From Streptomyces sp. V3I8 (GTDB lineage Bacteria > Actinomycetota > Actinomycetes > Streptomycetales > Streptomycetaceae), in the NCBI RefSeq assembly GCF_030817535.1, contig NZ_JAUSZL010000002.1:8246001-8310000 (forward strand): a stretch of 64,000 bases of DNA. The letters are read 5' to 3'. Positions 38,969-47,161 of the stretch are shown here, piece after piece. How positions within the stretch are numbered: position 1 is the stretch's first letter; every line of letters starts with the position of its first letter. A program made the position numbers and the translations under genes. The notes below the pieces were generated by a model, which was given only the letters and a program-made list of their open reading frames with translations, had not been told where the DNA came from and searched no databases.

Positions 38969-39970
38969 TCATACGGCGGTGCGCAGCGATGTGCGCCCCG
39001 ATCGCCATGCCTCCAGCAACCGGTCCGCGAGCCGGTCCTCGAGCCAGCCGGTGGCATCGACACCGAACGCGATGTCACCGTCGAGGTGGGGCTCCACCTC
39101 CAGCAGGCCGGCGACGACCTCCCGGCGCACCACCTGCTCGTGCACCGCGTCGGCCTCGACGTGCTCGGCGTAGAAGTGCTCGGCCGCCGGACCCGCCCCG
39201 ACGCGCCGCATCGCCTTCGCGAGCCGCCTGGAACCGGGGGAGGAGGTGGTCTCGACCGCGGCGAAATGCCCCACCAGGGCGCCGCGCAGCGCGCGGTGCA
39301 GACCGAAGAGGGACATCAGGTTGACGACGGCCAGGGCCTCGGCGCCGCTCGCGTCGAGATAGCGCCCGTACGTCGGATCCAGTTCGAGGTCGGTCATGAG
39401 GTCCGCGAACAGCCGGGCGTGCACGCGCTCGGCACGCCCTCCTCCCCATTCGTCGAACTCCACCGCCGCCATGCCGGCCTTCGCGCGTCCCCACAGGCGC
39501 GGCAGGACCCAGGCGTGCGGGTCGGCTTCCTTCAGGTGGTAGACGGAGCGCTGCGCGGCGTACTCGCGCAGCTGCCACAACTCGCCCTTGTCCCGCAGGA
39601 AATGGGAGACGCCCTCGCCGTCGACGGGTTCCACGAGCAGTTCGTCCAGCGCGTCGTCGGCATGCTCGTGCCGGGTGGCCCCGGCGCGCAGGGCCGCCAG
39701 GAACGGCTCCTCCAACGCGGCGCGCACCCGCAGCAGTTCCGGGTCCCACTCACGGGCGTCGGCGACACCCGCGAAGCCCCGGTAGTGCAGCTCGTAACAG
39801 AGGTAGAGCGCGAGCTGCAGGTCGTCGCCGAGCGGCTCGGCGCCGGCGAGGGCCGCGTCGTCGGGCAGGGGGCCTGCGCCGCGCAGATACTCGATGACCG
39901 CCGCGGAGATCTCTCCCCGACTCGGCGGAAGCTCCGGTTCCGGGACCGGGTGCGTAGCTACGGATTCCAT
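38969..39970 (-). CDS. Iron-containing redox enzyme (heme-oxygenase-like fold)
   Basis: 333 aa from ATG 39970. All-helical, with characteristic segments LQLALYLCYELHYRGF, EYAAQRSVYHLKEADPHAW, VEFDEWGGG..RVHARLF and a late HFYAEHVEADAVHEQVV that supplies His/Glu metal ligands. This matches the diiron-type family often paired with CDGSH proteins in actinobacteria. A GGGTAC element lies 9-15 bp upstream of the ATG, so transcription would start nearly at the start codon. The reaction is unknown; oxygen-dependent modification of a small molecule is likely. Confidence 0.82.
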   Translation of the reverse strand: MESVATHPVPEPELPPSRGEISAAVIEYLRGAGPLPDDAALAGAEPLGDDLQLALYLCYELHYRGFAGVADAREWDPELLRVRAALEEPFLAALRAGATRHEHADDALDELLVEPVDGEGVSHFLRDKGELWQLREYAAQRSVYHLKEADPHAWVLPRLWGRAKAGMAAVEFDEWGGGRAERVHARLFADLMTDLELDPTYGRYLDASGAEALAVVNLMSLFGLHRALRGALVGHFAAVETTSSPGSRRLAKAMRRVGAGPAAEHFYAEHVEADAVHEQVVRREVVAGLLEVEPHLDGDIAFGVDATGWLEDRLADRLLEAWRSGRTSLRTAV

Positions 39971-39979
39971 GCGCACCGA

Positions 39980-40004
39980 GTACCCGTGATCGATCTCCCC
40001 TCAC
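39980..40004 (-). promoter_or_regulatory. SigB-like promoter candidate (GTGA-N15-GGGTAC)
   Basis: On the minus strand, GTGA at 40001-40004 (as read on plus TCAC), a 15-bp spacer, then GGGTAC at 39980-39985. The -10 matches the SigB consensus GGGTAY; the -35 is weak. About 9 bp before the start codon of the redox enzyme, giving an almost leaderless transcript. Confidence 0.5.
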
Positions 40005-40110
40005 CTGGGCTGCCGCGCCGCCGAGGCGGGGAAGGGACCGGGGCACGCCTTCGCACCGGCGTCCCGGGGAGGCCGAGGGCGGCCTGGGACGCCGGTGCGG
40101 CGGACATGCG

Positions 40111-40461
40111 TCAGGTCCTGCCGGGACCGCCGCTGCCGAAGCTGCTGCCGTTGTCGTCCCAGGTCTGGGGTTCCTGGTCGGCCGCGCGGTGTGACGAGCC
40201 GCTCAGGTCGTGCGGCGTGAGCCCGTCGTTCTCGGGCACCTCGGTGGGCTCCCGCCGCTCCCGCACCTCACGCACGGGACCCGACTCCGGAAGGGTCGGC
40301 TGCTCCTCGGGGCGCGGGGGCGCGGGTTCCTGGGCGCGCTGTCGACGTCCCCAGTAGACGGCGAAGATCAGGCCACCGACAACGATGACGCCGATGAGGA
40401 ACGGCACGATTCCGCCCACTGCGGAACCCGAGGCAGCCAGTGGTGTCGCGTTGTAGTCCAT
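40111..40461 (-). CDS. DUF6479 membrane protein
   Basis: 116 aa. One membrane helix (GIVPFLIGVIVVGGLIFAVYWG) and a long hydrophilic, Pro/Glu/Arg-rich cytoplasmic tail. Streptomyces-specific family of unknown function. A perfect SigB-type promoter ends about 10 bp before its ATG, indicating a leaderless, stress-induced gene. Confidence 0.82.
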   Translation of the reverse strand: MDYNATPLAASGSAVGGIVPFLIGVIVVGGLIFAVYWGRRQRAQEPAPPRPEEQPTLPESGPVREVRERREPTEVPENDGLTPHDLSGSSHRAADQEPQTWDDNGSSFGSGGPGRT

Positions 40462-40775
40462 TGCTTCCGGGTACCCCGCGCCACCAGCCGAAACAAACTG
40501 GCCGGAGCCCTTCCTCGCGGTGCGCGCCGGCGCGGTCCACCGGGCTGGGGAGCTGTCACCCCGCATGACCAATCGGTTCCGTTATGTCATGGTATGAAGT
40601 GAATGGATTACCAATCTCCCCTTCGGGGGAATTTACACATAGTGCTTCGGACCGGAGGCACGTCCGTGGGAGCTGGCTCACCGGCCCCGCCCCGGTCGTC
40701 TTCCGGCCGGGCCGTCCGCGCGCCCTCCCACGGTGACTGTTCCGGAAGCACCCTCCGAGGGAGATGCGACGCGCC
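40462..40775. other. Region upstream of the sigma factor gene
   Basis: The minus-strand side carries the SigB promoter of DUF6479. The rest is unusually AT-rich around 40570-40640 (GTTATGTCATGGTATG..., ATTTACACATAG) and should hold the promoter of the sigma gene; no GGGTAY match is seen on the plus strand. No gene. Confidence 0.45.
40471..40494 (-). promoter_or_regulatory. SigB-type promoter (GTTT-N14-GGGTAC)
   Basis: On the minus strand GTTT (40491-40494), 14-bp spacer, GGGTAC (40471-40476): exact match to the Streptomyces SigB consensus GNNTN14-16GGGTAY. Sits just before the DUF6479 start codon at 40461. Confidence 0.75.
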
Positions 40776-41636
40776 ATGCCAATCACCGTGAGGACGAAGC
40801 AGCATCCCCATGACGACGCCCCCGACACGGCGGCGGCCTTCGAGCGGCTCGCCGCCCTGCCCGACGGGGACGAGCGGCAGGCTCTGCGCGACGAACTGGT
40901 GCGGGACTGGCTGCCCATGGCGAACCGCATCGCCCTGCGGTACCGCGGCAGGGGGGAATCCGTCGAGGACCTCACCCAGGTGGCGGCCCTCGGCCTCGTC
41001 AAAGCGGTCGACCGCTACGACCCCGAGCGGGGCAACGCCTTCGAGAGCTACGCGATCCCGACCATCACCGGCGAGATCAAGCGTCACTTCCGCGACCACA
41101 TGTGGGTCCTCCACGTGCCACGCCGCGTCCAGGACCTGCGCAACCGGGTCCGCGCCGCCGCGAAGGAACTGTCGCAGACCATCCCCGGCCGCCGGCCCAC
41201 GGTCGCCGAGATCGCCGCGCACGCGGGGATGACCGAGGACGACGTCCGGGCCGGCTTCGAGGCCCTGGACAGCTTCACCGCCCTCTCCCTCGACGCCGAA
41301 CTGCCCGGCAGTGACGACGGTTACGCGCTCGGGGACGCCCTCGGCGAGTCCGACACCGGCTTCGACCTGGTCGTCGACCGCGAGGCCGTGAAGCCCTGCA
41401 TCGCCGCGCTGCCCGAGCGCGAGCGGACCATCCTCTATCTGCGCTTCTTCAGGGGGATGACGCAGGGGCGCATCGCCGAGCACCTGGGGATCTCGCAGAT
41501 GCACGTCTCACGGCTGCTGAGCGGATGCTGTGCCAAGGTGCGCGACGAGGCGCTCGCCGACCTCGAGCCGGAGTCCGGCGCGGCTCCCGAGTCCGACCCC
41601 GGTCCCGGCCCCGGTTCCGCTCCGGGTTCCCGCTGA
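40776..41636 (+). CDS. SigB/SigF/SigG-family RNA polymerase sigma factor
   Basis: About 286 aa. Region 2 (DWLPMANRIALRYRGRGESVEDLTQVAALGLVKAVDRYDPERGNAFESYAIPTI in parts), region 3 (VPRRVQDLRNRVRAAAKELS) and region 4 with HTH (ERERTILYLRFFRGMTQGRIAEHLGISQMHVSRLL). Stress/differentiation class sigma factor. ATG 40776 is used (GGGAG 12 nt upstream); the earlier in-frame ATG 40764 would sit right on the ribosome site. No anti-sigma gene adjacent. Promoters of SigB type surround it on neighbouring genes. Confidence 0.9.
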   Translation: MPITVRTKQHPHDDAPDTAAAFERLAALPDGDERQALRDELVRDWLPMANRIALRYRGRGESVEDLTQVAALGLVKAVDRYDPERGNAFESYAIPTITGEIKRHFRDHMWVLHVPRRVQDLRNRVRAAAKELSQTIPGRRPTVAEIAAHAGMTEDDVRAGFEALDSFTALSLDAELPGSDDGYALGDALGESDTGFDLVVDREAVKPCIAALPERERTILYLRFFRGMTQGRIAEHLGISQMHVSRLLSGCCAKVRDEALADLEPESGAAPESDPGPGPGSAPGSR

Positions 41637-41806
41637 ACCGGTCCTCGGGCCCCGCCGGACGAACCCAACCGCCCGCCCCGGATGTTCCCGGGTCGGGCGG
41701 CTGCGCGGCGAGCTCACTGCCGAACCCTCCCGGGAGCGGTTTGCCAGCGGCCTGCCACTGTCCGAGGTATCCGGCGATGCCCGGGTGAAACACCCGAACG
41801 TCCTCG

Positions 41807-42184
41807 TCACGGCGGTGGTCCGGGCTCCGGACGGCAGGTGGGCCCGTACCGGCCGAGCGCGTCCTCCAGGGCGGCCCGGACGTCGGGCGGCAGATCGCCG
41901 TCGTGGCCCCACGCGATGATCAGCTCCGCGACGCTCCGCAGTTTGATGTTCGTGTGCTGGGACACCTCCCGCAGCACGCACCATCCCTGACGCGGTGTCA
42001 CCCGGCCGAGGGCCACCATCATGCCGATCGCCTGGTCCACGACCGCGTGGGAGGTCACGGCCTCCCTGAGCCGGCCGATCTCCTCCTGCAGCTCGACGAT
42101 CCGGGGCGCGTCCTCCTCGGAGGAGGTGCGGCCGTGCGGGCCGCCGCCGGGCTCGTCGGTACCCGAACCCACGTCTGGCGTCAT
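41807..42184 (-). CDS. ANTAR-domain protein
   Basis: 125 aa. Short coiled-coil (ELQEEIGRLREAV) then an ANTAR RNA-binding helix bundle (VVDQAIGMMVALGRVTPRQGWCVLREVSQHTNIKLRSVAELII). ANTAR proteins bind paired-hexaloop RNA to prevent termination. Without a GAF or receiver domain here, the input signal is unknown. GGAGGGG close to the ATG. A stand-alone, possibly stress-linked regulator. Confidence 0.85.
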   Translation of the reverse strand: MTPDVGSGTDEPGGGPHGRTSSEEDAPRIVELQEEIGRLREAVTSHAVVDQAIGMMVALGRVTPRQGWCVLREVSQHTNIKLRSVAELIIAWGHDGDLPPDVRAALEDALGRYGPTCRPEPGPPP

Positions 42185-42406
42185 TCGTCCCCTCCGGGGT
42201 CGCGGCACACGGTTCGTGGCGCCGTCCCCCGGGCGGGCTCCACGGTCGCAGTCCATCGTCCCCACTCCGGCGCGCGCGTGCCAGTGCGCGGACGACCCGC
42301 CGGGCACGTGTGTCACCCGGGGTGACGAACCGCTACGGATTGCGAACGGCCCGGGGTGGGCGCAGGGTGGAGACGCAGTCCAACCCCCTTCGAAGAACGG
42401 AACACC

Positions 42407-42580
42407 ATGAGCAAGGCGAAGAGCAAGGCCCGGCAGATGAAGGGCAAGATGAAGGAGAGCGTCGGCCGGGCCACGGACGACACGTCCATGGCGGGCGAAG
42501 GCCGTGGCGAGCAGATGAGGGGCAAGGCCGAGGAGCTCGCGGCCAAGGGCTCCCAGCACATGAAGAAGTCCGGCCGCTAG
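42407..42580 (+). CDS. CsbD-like stress protein
   Basis: 57 aa, lysine/glutamate-rich, with a CsbD pattern (KARQMKGKMKESVGRATDD, GKAEELAAKGSQ). In Bacillus this family is under SigB; here it lies 800 bp from a SigB-class sigma gene. Predicted small cytoplasmic helical protein. Followed by a perfect hairpin terminator. Confidence 0.88.
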   Translation: MSKAKSKARQMKGKMKESVGRATDDTSMAGEGRGEQMRGKAEELAAKGSQHMKKSGR

Positions 42581-42617
42581 GCCGACGGGGTCCGGCGCAC
42601 TCCGGCCCCCCGCACGG

Positions 42618-42665
42618 ACGCCCCCGAACGGTCACCGGGCCCCTCCCACGGCCGTTCGGGGGCGT
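42618..42665. terminator. Terminator after csbD-like gene
   Basis: ACGCCCCCGAACGG ... CCGTTCGGGGGCGT, perfect 14-bp stem with a 20-nt loop, 38 bp beyond the stop. Confidence 0.75.
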
Positions 42666-42833
42666 TCCCGTGCCCGGCGTCCGGGAGGGGGCGTGGCGGC
42701 CGTGACGTATGAGGTGTGGAGCAGTGATCGAGGGGCACTCGATGTCTGTCAAAACGCGCCCGACCTGGCGTTCCGTGGCCGAGTCGCTTGACTTCCCGTA
42801 CCCCTGAGGGCGCCCGGACAGAGGACTACCTCC

Positions 42834-43520
42834 ATGGCTTTTCTCGTCGACCCGACACGCCGGCCCGGACCCGTGCTGGCGCCGCCGGGTGTCTACGCGC
42901 CGCAGGCCGACACCTACCTTCTGGCGCGGGCCCTGCACCGTGAGGAACCCGCCCCCGGCACGGACGTCCTCGACCTCGGCACCGGCACCGGGACACTGGC
43001 GATCTGCGCGGCCCGCAGGGGTGCCCGCGTCACGGCGGTCGACATCGCCTGGCGGGCCGTGCTCACCGCCCGGCTGAACGCCCTGCGGGCCCGTCAGCGC
43101 CTCACGGTGCACCGCGGTGACCTCCTCCAGCCGGTCCGGGGGCGCTCCTTCGACCTGGTCATCAGCAATCCGCCGTACGTGCCCACACCGCCCTCGGAGC
43201 CGGCGACCGGCCGCGGCCGCGAGCGGGCCTGGAACGCCGGGCACGACGGGCGCGTGGTCCTGGACCGCATCTGCGCCGAGGCGCCGCAGGTCCTGCGGCC
43301 CGGCGGCGTCCTGCTCATCGCCCAGTCGGGGCTCAGCGGCACCGAGGAGACGCTGGAGCGCCTGGCCGACTCGGGTCTGCGGGCCACGGTGAGCGACCGG
43401 GCGTACATCCCGTTCGGGCCCGTACTGCGCTCCCGGCTGCCGTGGCTCAGGGAGTCCGGCCGGATCGCGCCGCGTGAGGAGAACGAGGAACTGGTGATCG
43501 TCCGGGCGCAGCGCGACTGA
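42834..43520 (+). CDS. HemK2/MTQ2-like protein methyltransferase
   Basis: 228 aa. SAM-binding motif VLDLGTGTGTLAICAARRGA and the substrate motif NPPYVPTP (N-P-P-Y), as in glutamine methyltransferases of release factors and their HemK2-type relatives. Class I Rossmann fold, cytoplasmic. Separate from the housekeeping prmC, so its target may be different. Confidence 0.85.
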   Translation: MAFLVDPTRRPGPVLAPPGVYAPQADTYLLARALHREEPAPGTDVLDLGTGTGTLAICAARRGARVTAVDIAWRAVLTARLNALRARQRLTVHRGDLLQPVRGRSFDLVISNPPYVPTPPSEPATGRGRERAWNAGHDGRVVLDRICAEAPQVLRPGGVLLIAQSGLSGTEETLERLADSGLRATVSDRAYIPFGPVLRSRLPWLRESGRIAPREENEELVIVRAQRD

Positions 43521-43543
43521 CTGCACCCCGGGGCGGCGGGTAC
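43519..43543 (+). promoter_or_regulatory. SigB-like promoter candidate (GACT-N15-GGGTAC)
   Basis: GACT (43519-43522), 15-bp spacer, GGGTAC (43538-43543): matches GNNTN14-16GGGTAY. Lies 10 bp before the ATG of the small hydrophilic protein, so the transcript would be nearly leaderless. Confidence 0.65.
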
Positions 43544-43553
43544 TCGGGGGCGC

Positions 43554-43784
43554 ATGGGAAACGAACCGGAACGCACCGTGCGGCGCGCAGACGACCGCGA
43601 GACCGACCACGACCACGAAAATGCCCCCCGGACCGCCACCGAAGAGGCCCTGAAGGAGATCGAGGACCAGGGCCACGAGGAGGACTCGGGCACCCGCCGG
43701 GGCCGGGGCGGGGGCTCGGGCGACCCCATCAGCCCCAGCCCCGGCGCCAACAAGGACGCGGTGCGGGGCGACGGCTCGAGGTAG
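43554..43784 (+). CDS. Small hydrophilic protein of unknown function
   Basis: 76 aa, very charged and probably disordered: MGNEPERTVRRADDRETDHDH, EEALKEIEDQGHEED, GGSGDPISPSPGANKDAV. Similar conserved Streptomyces stress-related small proteins exist, but I cannot name a family. Placed directly after a SigB-type promoter. Confidence 0.65.
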   Translation: MGNEPERTVRRADDRETDHDHENAPRTATEEALKEIEDQGHEEDSGTRRGRGGGSGDPISPSPGANKDAVRGDGSR

Positions 43785-43923
43785 ACCGTTCGGCGCGTCG
43801 GGCACCGCCCCGACGCGCCCGCCGACGCTCCCTTCGTTCGGTCCGGGACCACGCCGTCGACGCGCATGATCGCAAGGTGAAGGCGCCCCTCAGGCACTCT
43901 TCGAACGATCTTTGCTTCTTTCA

Positions 43924-43952
43924 TTGACGACGGAAAAGAATCGCCCTAGGTT
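43924..43952 (+). promoter_or_regulatory. Housekeeping promoter for the ROK gene
   Basis: TTGACG (43924-43929), 17-bp spacer, TAGGTT (43947-43952): very close to HrdB consensus. ATG of the ROK gene lies 7 nt after the -10, so transcription likely begins at or next to the start codon (leaderless). Confidence 0.75.
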
Positions 43953-43958
43953 CCGGAC

Positions 43959-45143
43959 ATGCGCTCGACTCCTCGCACCGAGGCGTTCCCGGCCCACACG
44001 CCGGCCGCTGCCCAGATCTTCACGACCGTGCTCTCCCACGGCCCGCTCACCCGGTCCGACATGGCCGGCCGGGCCGGGCTGTCGGCGGCCGCCGTCACCA
44101 AGGCGGTCCGGCCGCTGATCGAGGCCGGCTACCTGGTGGAGGAGGCCGGGGACGAGGCCCGTCCCTCGCTGGGGCGGCCCGCCAACCCGGTGCGGGTCGA
44201 CGGCGGACGAGCCCTGTTCATCGGCGTCAAGGTGACCGGCGACGAGATCATCGCCGTGCTGACGGACCTGTGCTGCCGGATCCGGGTCGCCCGGCATGTG
44301 CCCCTGCGGGCCCGAGCGCCGCAGCCCGTGCTGACCGCCCTGGCCGACCTCGTGCAGGAACTGCTCGCGGAGGCCGACGGGTTCGGTGTCCAGGTCCAGG
44401 GGATCGGCGTCGCCGTCTCCGGTGACGTGGACCGGGCGGCGGGGGAGGTCCGCCTCTCGCCCTTCCTGGAGTGGCGCGACCTGCCTCTCGCGGAGCTCGT
44501 GGGGATGACGACCGGGCTGCCGGTCACCGTGGACAACGACGTCCGGGCCCTGACCGTCGCCGAGCAGTGGTTCGGCGCGGGTGTCGGCCTCTCCGACTTC
44601 GCCGTCGTCACGGTCGGCGCGGGCATCGGCTGCGGCCTGGTCGTGCACGGCAAGGTCGTCTCGGGAGCGCACGGCGTGGCCGGCGAGATCGGGCACGTGG
44701 TCATCGACCCCGCGGGCCCGCCCTGCCACTGCGGGAACCGCGGCTGCGCCGAGGCCATCGCCGCCGACCCCGCGATCGTCACCGCCGTGCGTGAGGCGAC
44801 GGGCCTCCCGGTGGCCGACGCGGCACAGGCCGTGGACCTGGCCCGCCACGGCGACCCCGGCGCGCGGGCGGTCTACGCGCGGGCCGGCGACGCGATCGGC
44901 CGGGCCATCGCGACCGTGGCCAACCTCATGGGCCCCGAACGCGTGATCATCTCCGGCGAGGGTCTGGCGGCGTACGACCTGTTCGCCGAGCAGATCCGCG
45001 ACGCCTTCGCCGCCTCCGCCTTCGGCACCGCCGCCCGCTGCGATCTGCTGACGCGGCCGCTGCCCTTCGACGAGTGGGCCCGCGGCGCCGCGGCGACCGC
45101 GATCCAGTCCTTCATCGGCGGCCCGGTACGCGGCACGGGATGA
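43959..45143 (+). CDS. ROK-family transcriptional regulator
   Basis: 394 aa. N-terminal winged helix (TVLSHGPLTRSDMAGRAGLSAAAVTKAVRPL) followed by an intact sugar-kinase-like ROK domain: VDNDVRALTVAEQWFGAG and the zinc/sugar motif GEIGHVVIDPAGPPCHCGNRGCAEA. Likely a repressor of the GH27-GH95-SGNH operon directly downstream, with a monosaccharide as inducer (galactose or fucose type). Apparently leaderless. Confidence 0.9.
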   Translation: MRSTPRTEAFPAHTPAAAQIFTTVLSHGPLTRSDMAGRAGLSAAAVTKAVRPLIEAGYLVEEAGDEARPSLGRPANPVRVDGGRALFIGVKVTGDEIIAVLTDLCCRIRVARHVPLRARAPQPVLTALADLVQELLAEADGFGVQVQGIGVAVSGDVDRAAGEVRLSPFLEWRDLPLAELVGMTTGLPVTVDNDVRALTVAEQWFGAGVGLSDFAVVTVGAGIGCGLVVHGKVVSGAHGVAGEIGHVVIDPAGPPCHCGNRGCAEAIAADPAIVTAVREATGLPVADAAQAVDLARHGDPGARAVYARAGDAIGRAIATVANLMGPERVIISGEGLAAYDLFAEQIRDAFAASAFGTAARCDLLTRPLPFDEWARGAAATAIQSFIGGPVRGTG

Positions 45144-45157
45144 GCCGCAGGAAGTTG

Positions 45158-45170
45158 TGACGGTACGTCA
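45158..45170. promoter_or_regulatory. Inverted repeat, candidate ROK operator
   Basis: TGACG-GTA-CGTCA, perfect 5-bp arms, 3-bp spacer, within GTTGTGACGGTACGTCAAC. It is located 15 bp after the ROK stop and 140 bp before the GH27 start, where the glycosidase promoter should lie. Confidence 0.45.
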
Positions 45171-45309
45171 ACTGCTCTGTTGCATAAGGAAGTCGACGAA
45201 CCGTAACGGGTGCTGGTTTCGGCACCCGCACACCCTGCCCCCGCACGGCGTCCCACCCCCTCACGGCACCCCCCCCGCACAGCCGAACCCATCACAGGAG
45301 GTCCGACCC

Positions 45310-47133
45310 ATGCGGTCATCCTCGTACGCGTCCATGTCCCCCGCACGCCGTTCCCTGAGAGCCGTCCTCGTCCTGGCGCTGACCGCCGCGACGGCCGCGG
45401 CGCTCCCGTCCGCGCGGGCCGCCACCCCCTCTCCCACCCCGGTCGCGCGTACGTCGGCCCTCGCGGCCGAGCCGTACATGGGCTGGTCGAGCTGGAGCAT
45501 GCAGTCCTCGAAGTACCCCGGGCTCAACCCCGACGGCGACTACAGCTACCTCACCGAGAAGAACGTCCTCAAGCAGGCGGACGCGCTGGCGGCCAGGCTC
45601 AAGCCGTTCGGCTACGAGTACGTCAACCTCGACGCCGGATGGTGGCGCGACCAGGACTGGAAGCCGGGCTTCGACGCGTACGCCCGTCAGAAGGCCGACC
45701 CGCAGCGGTTCCCGCGCGGTATGAAGGCCGTCGCCGACCACGTCCACGGCAAGGGCCTCAAGGCGGGCATCTACCTGCCCGTCGGCCTGGAGAAGGAGGC
45801 GTACGGTGAGGGCGGGGTGCCGATCTGGAACGCCGGCGACTGCACGACCGCCGACATCGTCCACGACGACCTGCGCACCACCAACGGCTGGGACAGCGCC
45901 TACAAACTCGACTTCTCCGACCCCTGCACGCAGAAGTACGTCGACTCGCAGGCCCGGCTCTTCGCCGACTGGGGCTACGACTTCCTCAAGCTCGACGGCG
46001 TCGGACCGGGATCCGGCAAGAACGGCGACCAGTACGACAACGTCGCCGACGTCGCCGCCTGGCAGAAGGCCATCGCCGCCACCGGCCGGCCCATCCACCT
46101 GGAGGTCTCCTGGTCGCTGGACATCGGCCGGGCCGCCGACTGGAAGAAGTACTCCCACGGCTGGCGCATCGACACCGACGTCGAGTGCTACTGCAACACC
46201 CTCGTCAGCTGGGAGAACTCGGTCGACGACCGCTGGGACGACGCCCCCGGCTGGACCCGTCACGCGGGCCCCGGCGGCTGGAACGACCTGGACTCCCTGG
46301 ACGTCGGCAACGGCGACATGGACGGTCTCACCAAGGCGGAACGCCAGAGCTACGCGACCCTCTGGGCCATCGCCAAGTCCCCGCTCTACACCGGTGACGA
46401 CCTGACGAAGCTCGACCCCTACGGCCTGTCGCTGCTGACCAACCGCGAGGTCATCGCCCTCAACCAGGGCAGTACACCCCCGGCCCGCCCGGTCACCCCC
46501 TCCGACCCCCAGCAGGTGTGGGCCGCGAAGAACGCCGACGGCAGCTACACCGTCGCCCTGTTCAACCTCGCCGACGCACCCGCCGCCGTCACCGCCGACT
46601 GGGCCGCCCTCGGCTTCACCGGCAAGGCCGCCGTACGCGACCTGTGGAACCGCGAGAACCTCGGCGCCCACAAGGACAAGGTCACCCAGGCACTGCCCGC
46701 CCACGGCTCGCGGCTCTTCACCGTGACCCCGCGCGGCGCCGCGCTCACCACCACCGGTCATGAGGCCGAGGCCGCCGGCAACACGCTCGGCGGCAACGCC
46801 TCCGTCGCCGACTGCTCCGCCTGCTCGGGCGGCCACAAGGTCGGCAACCTCTACGCCGGCGGCTCGCTCCGCTTCGACGACGTCCACGTCGACAAGGCCG
46901 GCACCTACCAGGTGAAGGTCGCCTACGTCAGCGGTGACCCGCGCTCGGTCGAGGTCTCCGCGAACGGAAAGGGCCCGACGAGTCACAGGTTCCCCTCCAC
47001 CGGGGACTGGGGGACCGCCGAGACCGTCAGTGTGCCCGTGACGCTCAGGGCCGGCGCCAACACGATCACCTTCGACAGCGGATCCGGCTACGCCCCGGAC
47101 ATCGACCGCATCGACGTACCCAAGTCGTCCTGA
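45310..47133 (+). CDS. Secreted GH27 alpha-galactosidase with C-terminal binding module
   Basis: 607 aa. Signal peptide ends near SARA. Catalytic barrel: YMGWSSWSMQSS, GYEYVNLDAGWW, GYDFLKLDG with the nucleophile D229, WRIDTD with the probable acid/base D290, and GGWNDLDSLDVGNG. Residues about 400-470 form the beta-sandwich. Residues about 480-605 form a CBM35-like module (HEAEAAGNTLGG, GSLRFDDVHVDKAGTYQVKVAYVSG, GYAPDIDRIDV). Removes terminal alpha-galactose outside the cell. AGGAGGT before the ATG. First structural gene after the ROK regulator. Confidence 0.92.
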   Translation: MRSSSYASMSPARRSLRAVLVLALTAATAAALPSARAATPSPTPVARTSALAAEPYMGWSSWSMQSSKYPGLNPDGDYSYLTEKNVLKQADALAARLKPFGYEYVNLDAGWWRDQDWKPGFDAYARQKADPQRFPRGMKAVADHVHGKGLKAGIYLPVGLEKEAYGEGGVPIWNAGDCTTADIVHDDLRTTNGWDSAYKLDFSDPCTQKYVDSQARLFADWGYDFLKLDGVGPGSGKNGDQYDNVADVAAWQKAIAATGRPIHLEVSWSLDIGRAADWKKYSHGWRIDTDVECYCNTLVSWENSVDDRWDDAPGWTRHAGPGGWNDLDSLDVGNGDMDGLTKAERQSYATLWAIAKSPLYTGDDLTKLDPYGLSLLTNREVIALNQGSTPPARPVTPSDPQQVWAAKNADGSYTVALFNLADAPAAVTADWAALGFTGKAAVRDLWNRENLGAHKDKVTQALPAHGSRLFTVTPRGAALTTTGHEAEAAGNTLGGNASVADCSACSGGHKVGNLYAGGSLRFDDVHVDKAGTYQVKVAYVSGDPRSVEVSANGKGPTSHRFPSTGDWGTAETVSVPVTLRAGANTITFDSGSGYAPDIDRIDVPKSS

Positions 47134-47161
47134 CCGCCGTTCTCTTCCCCAGGAGCGCACC

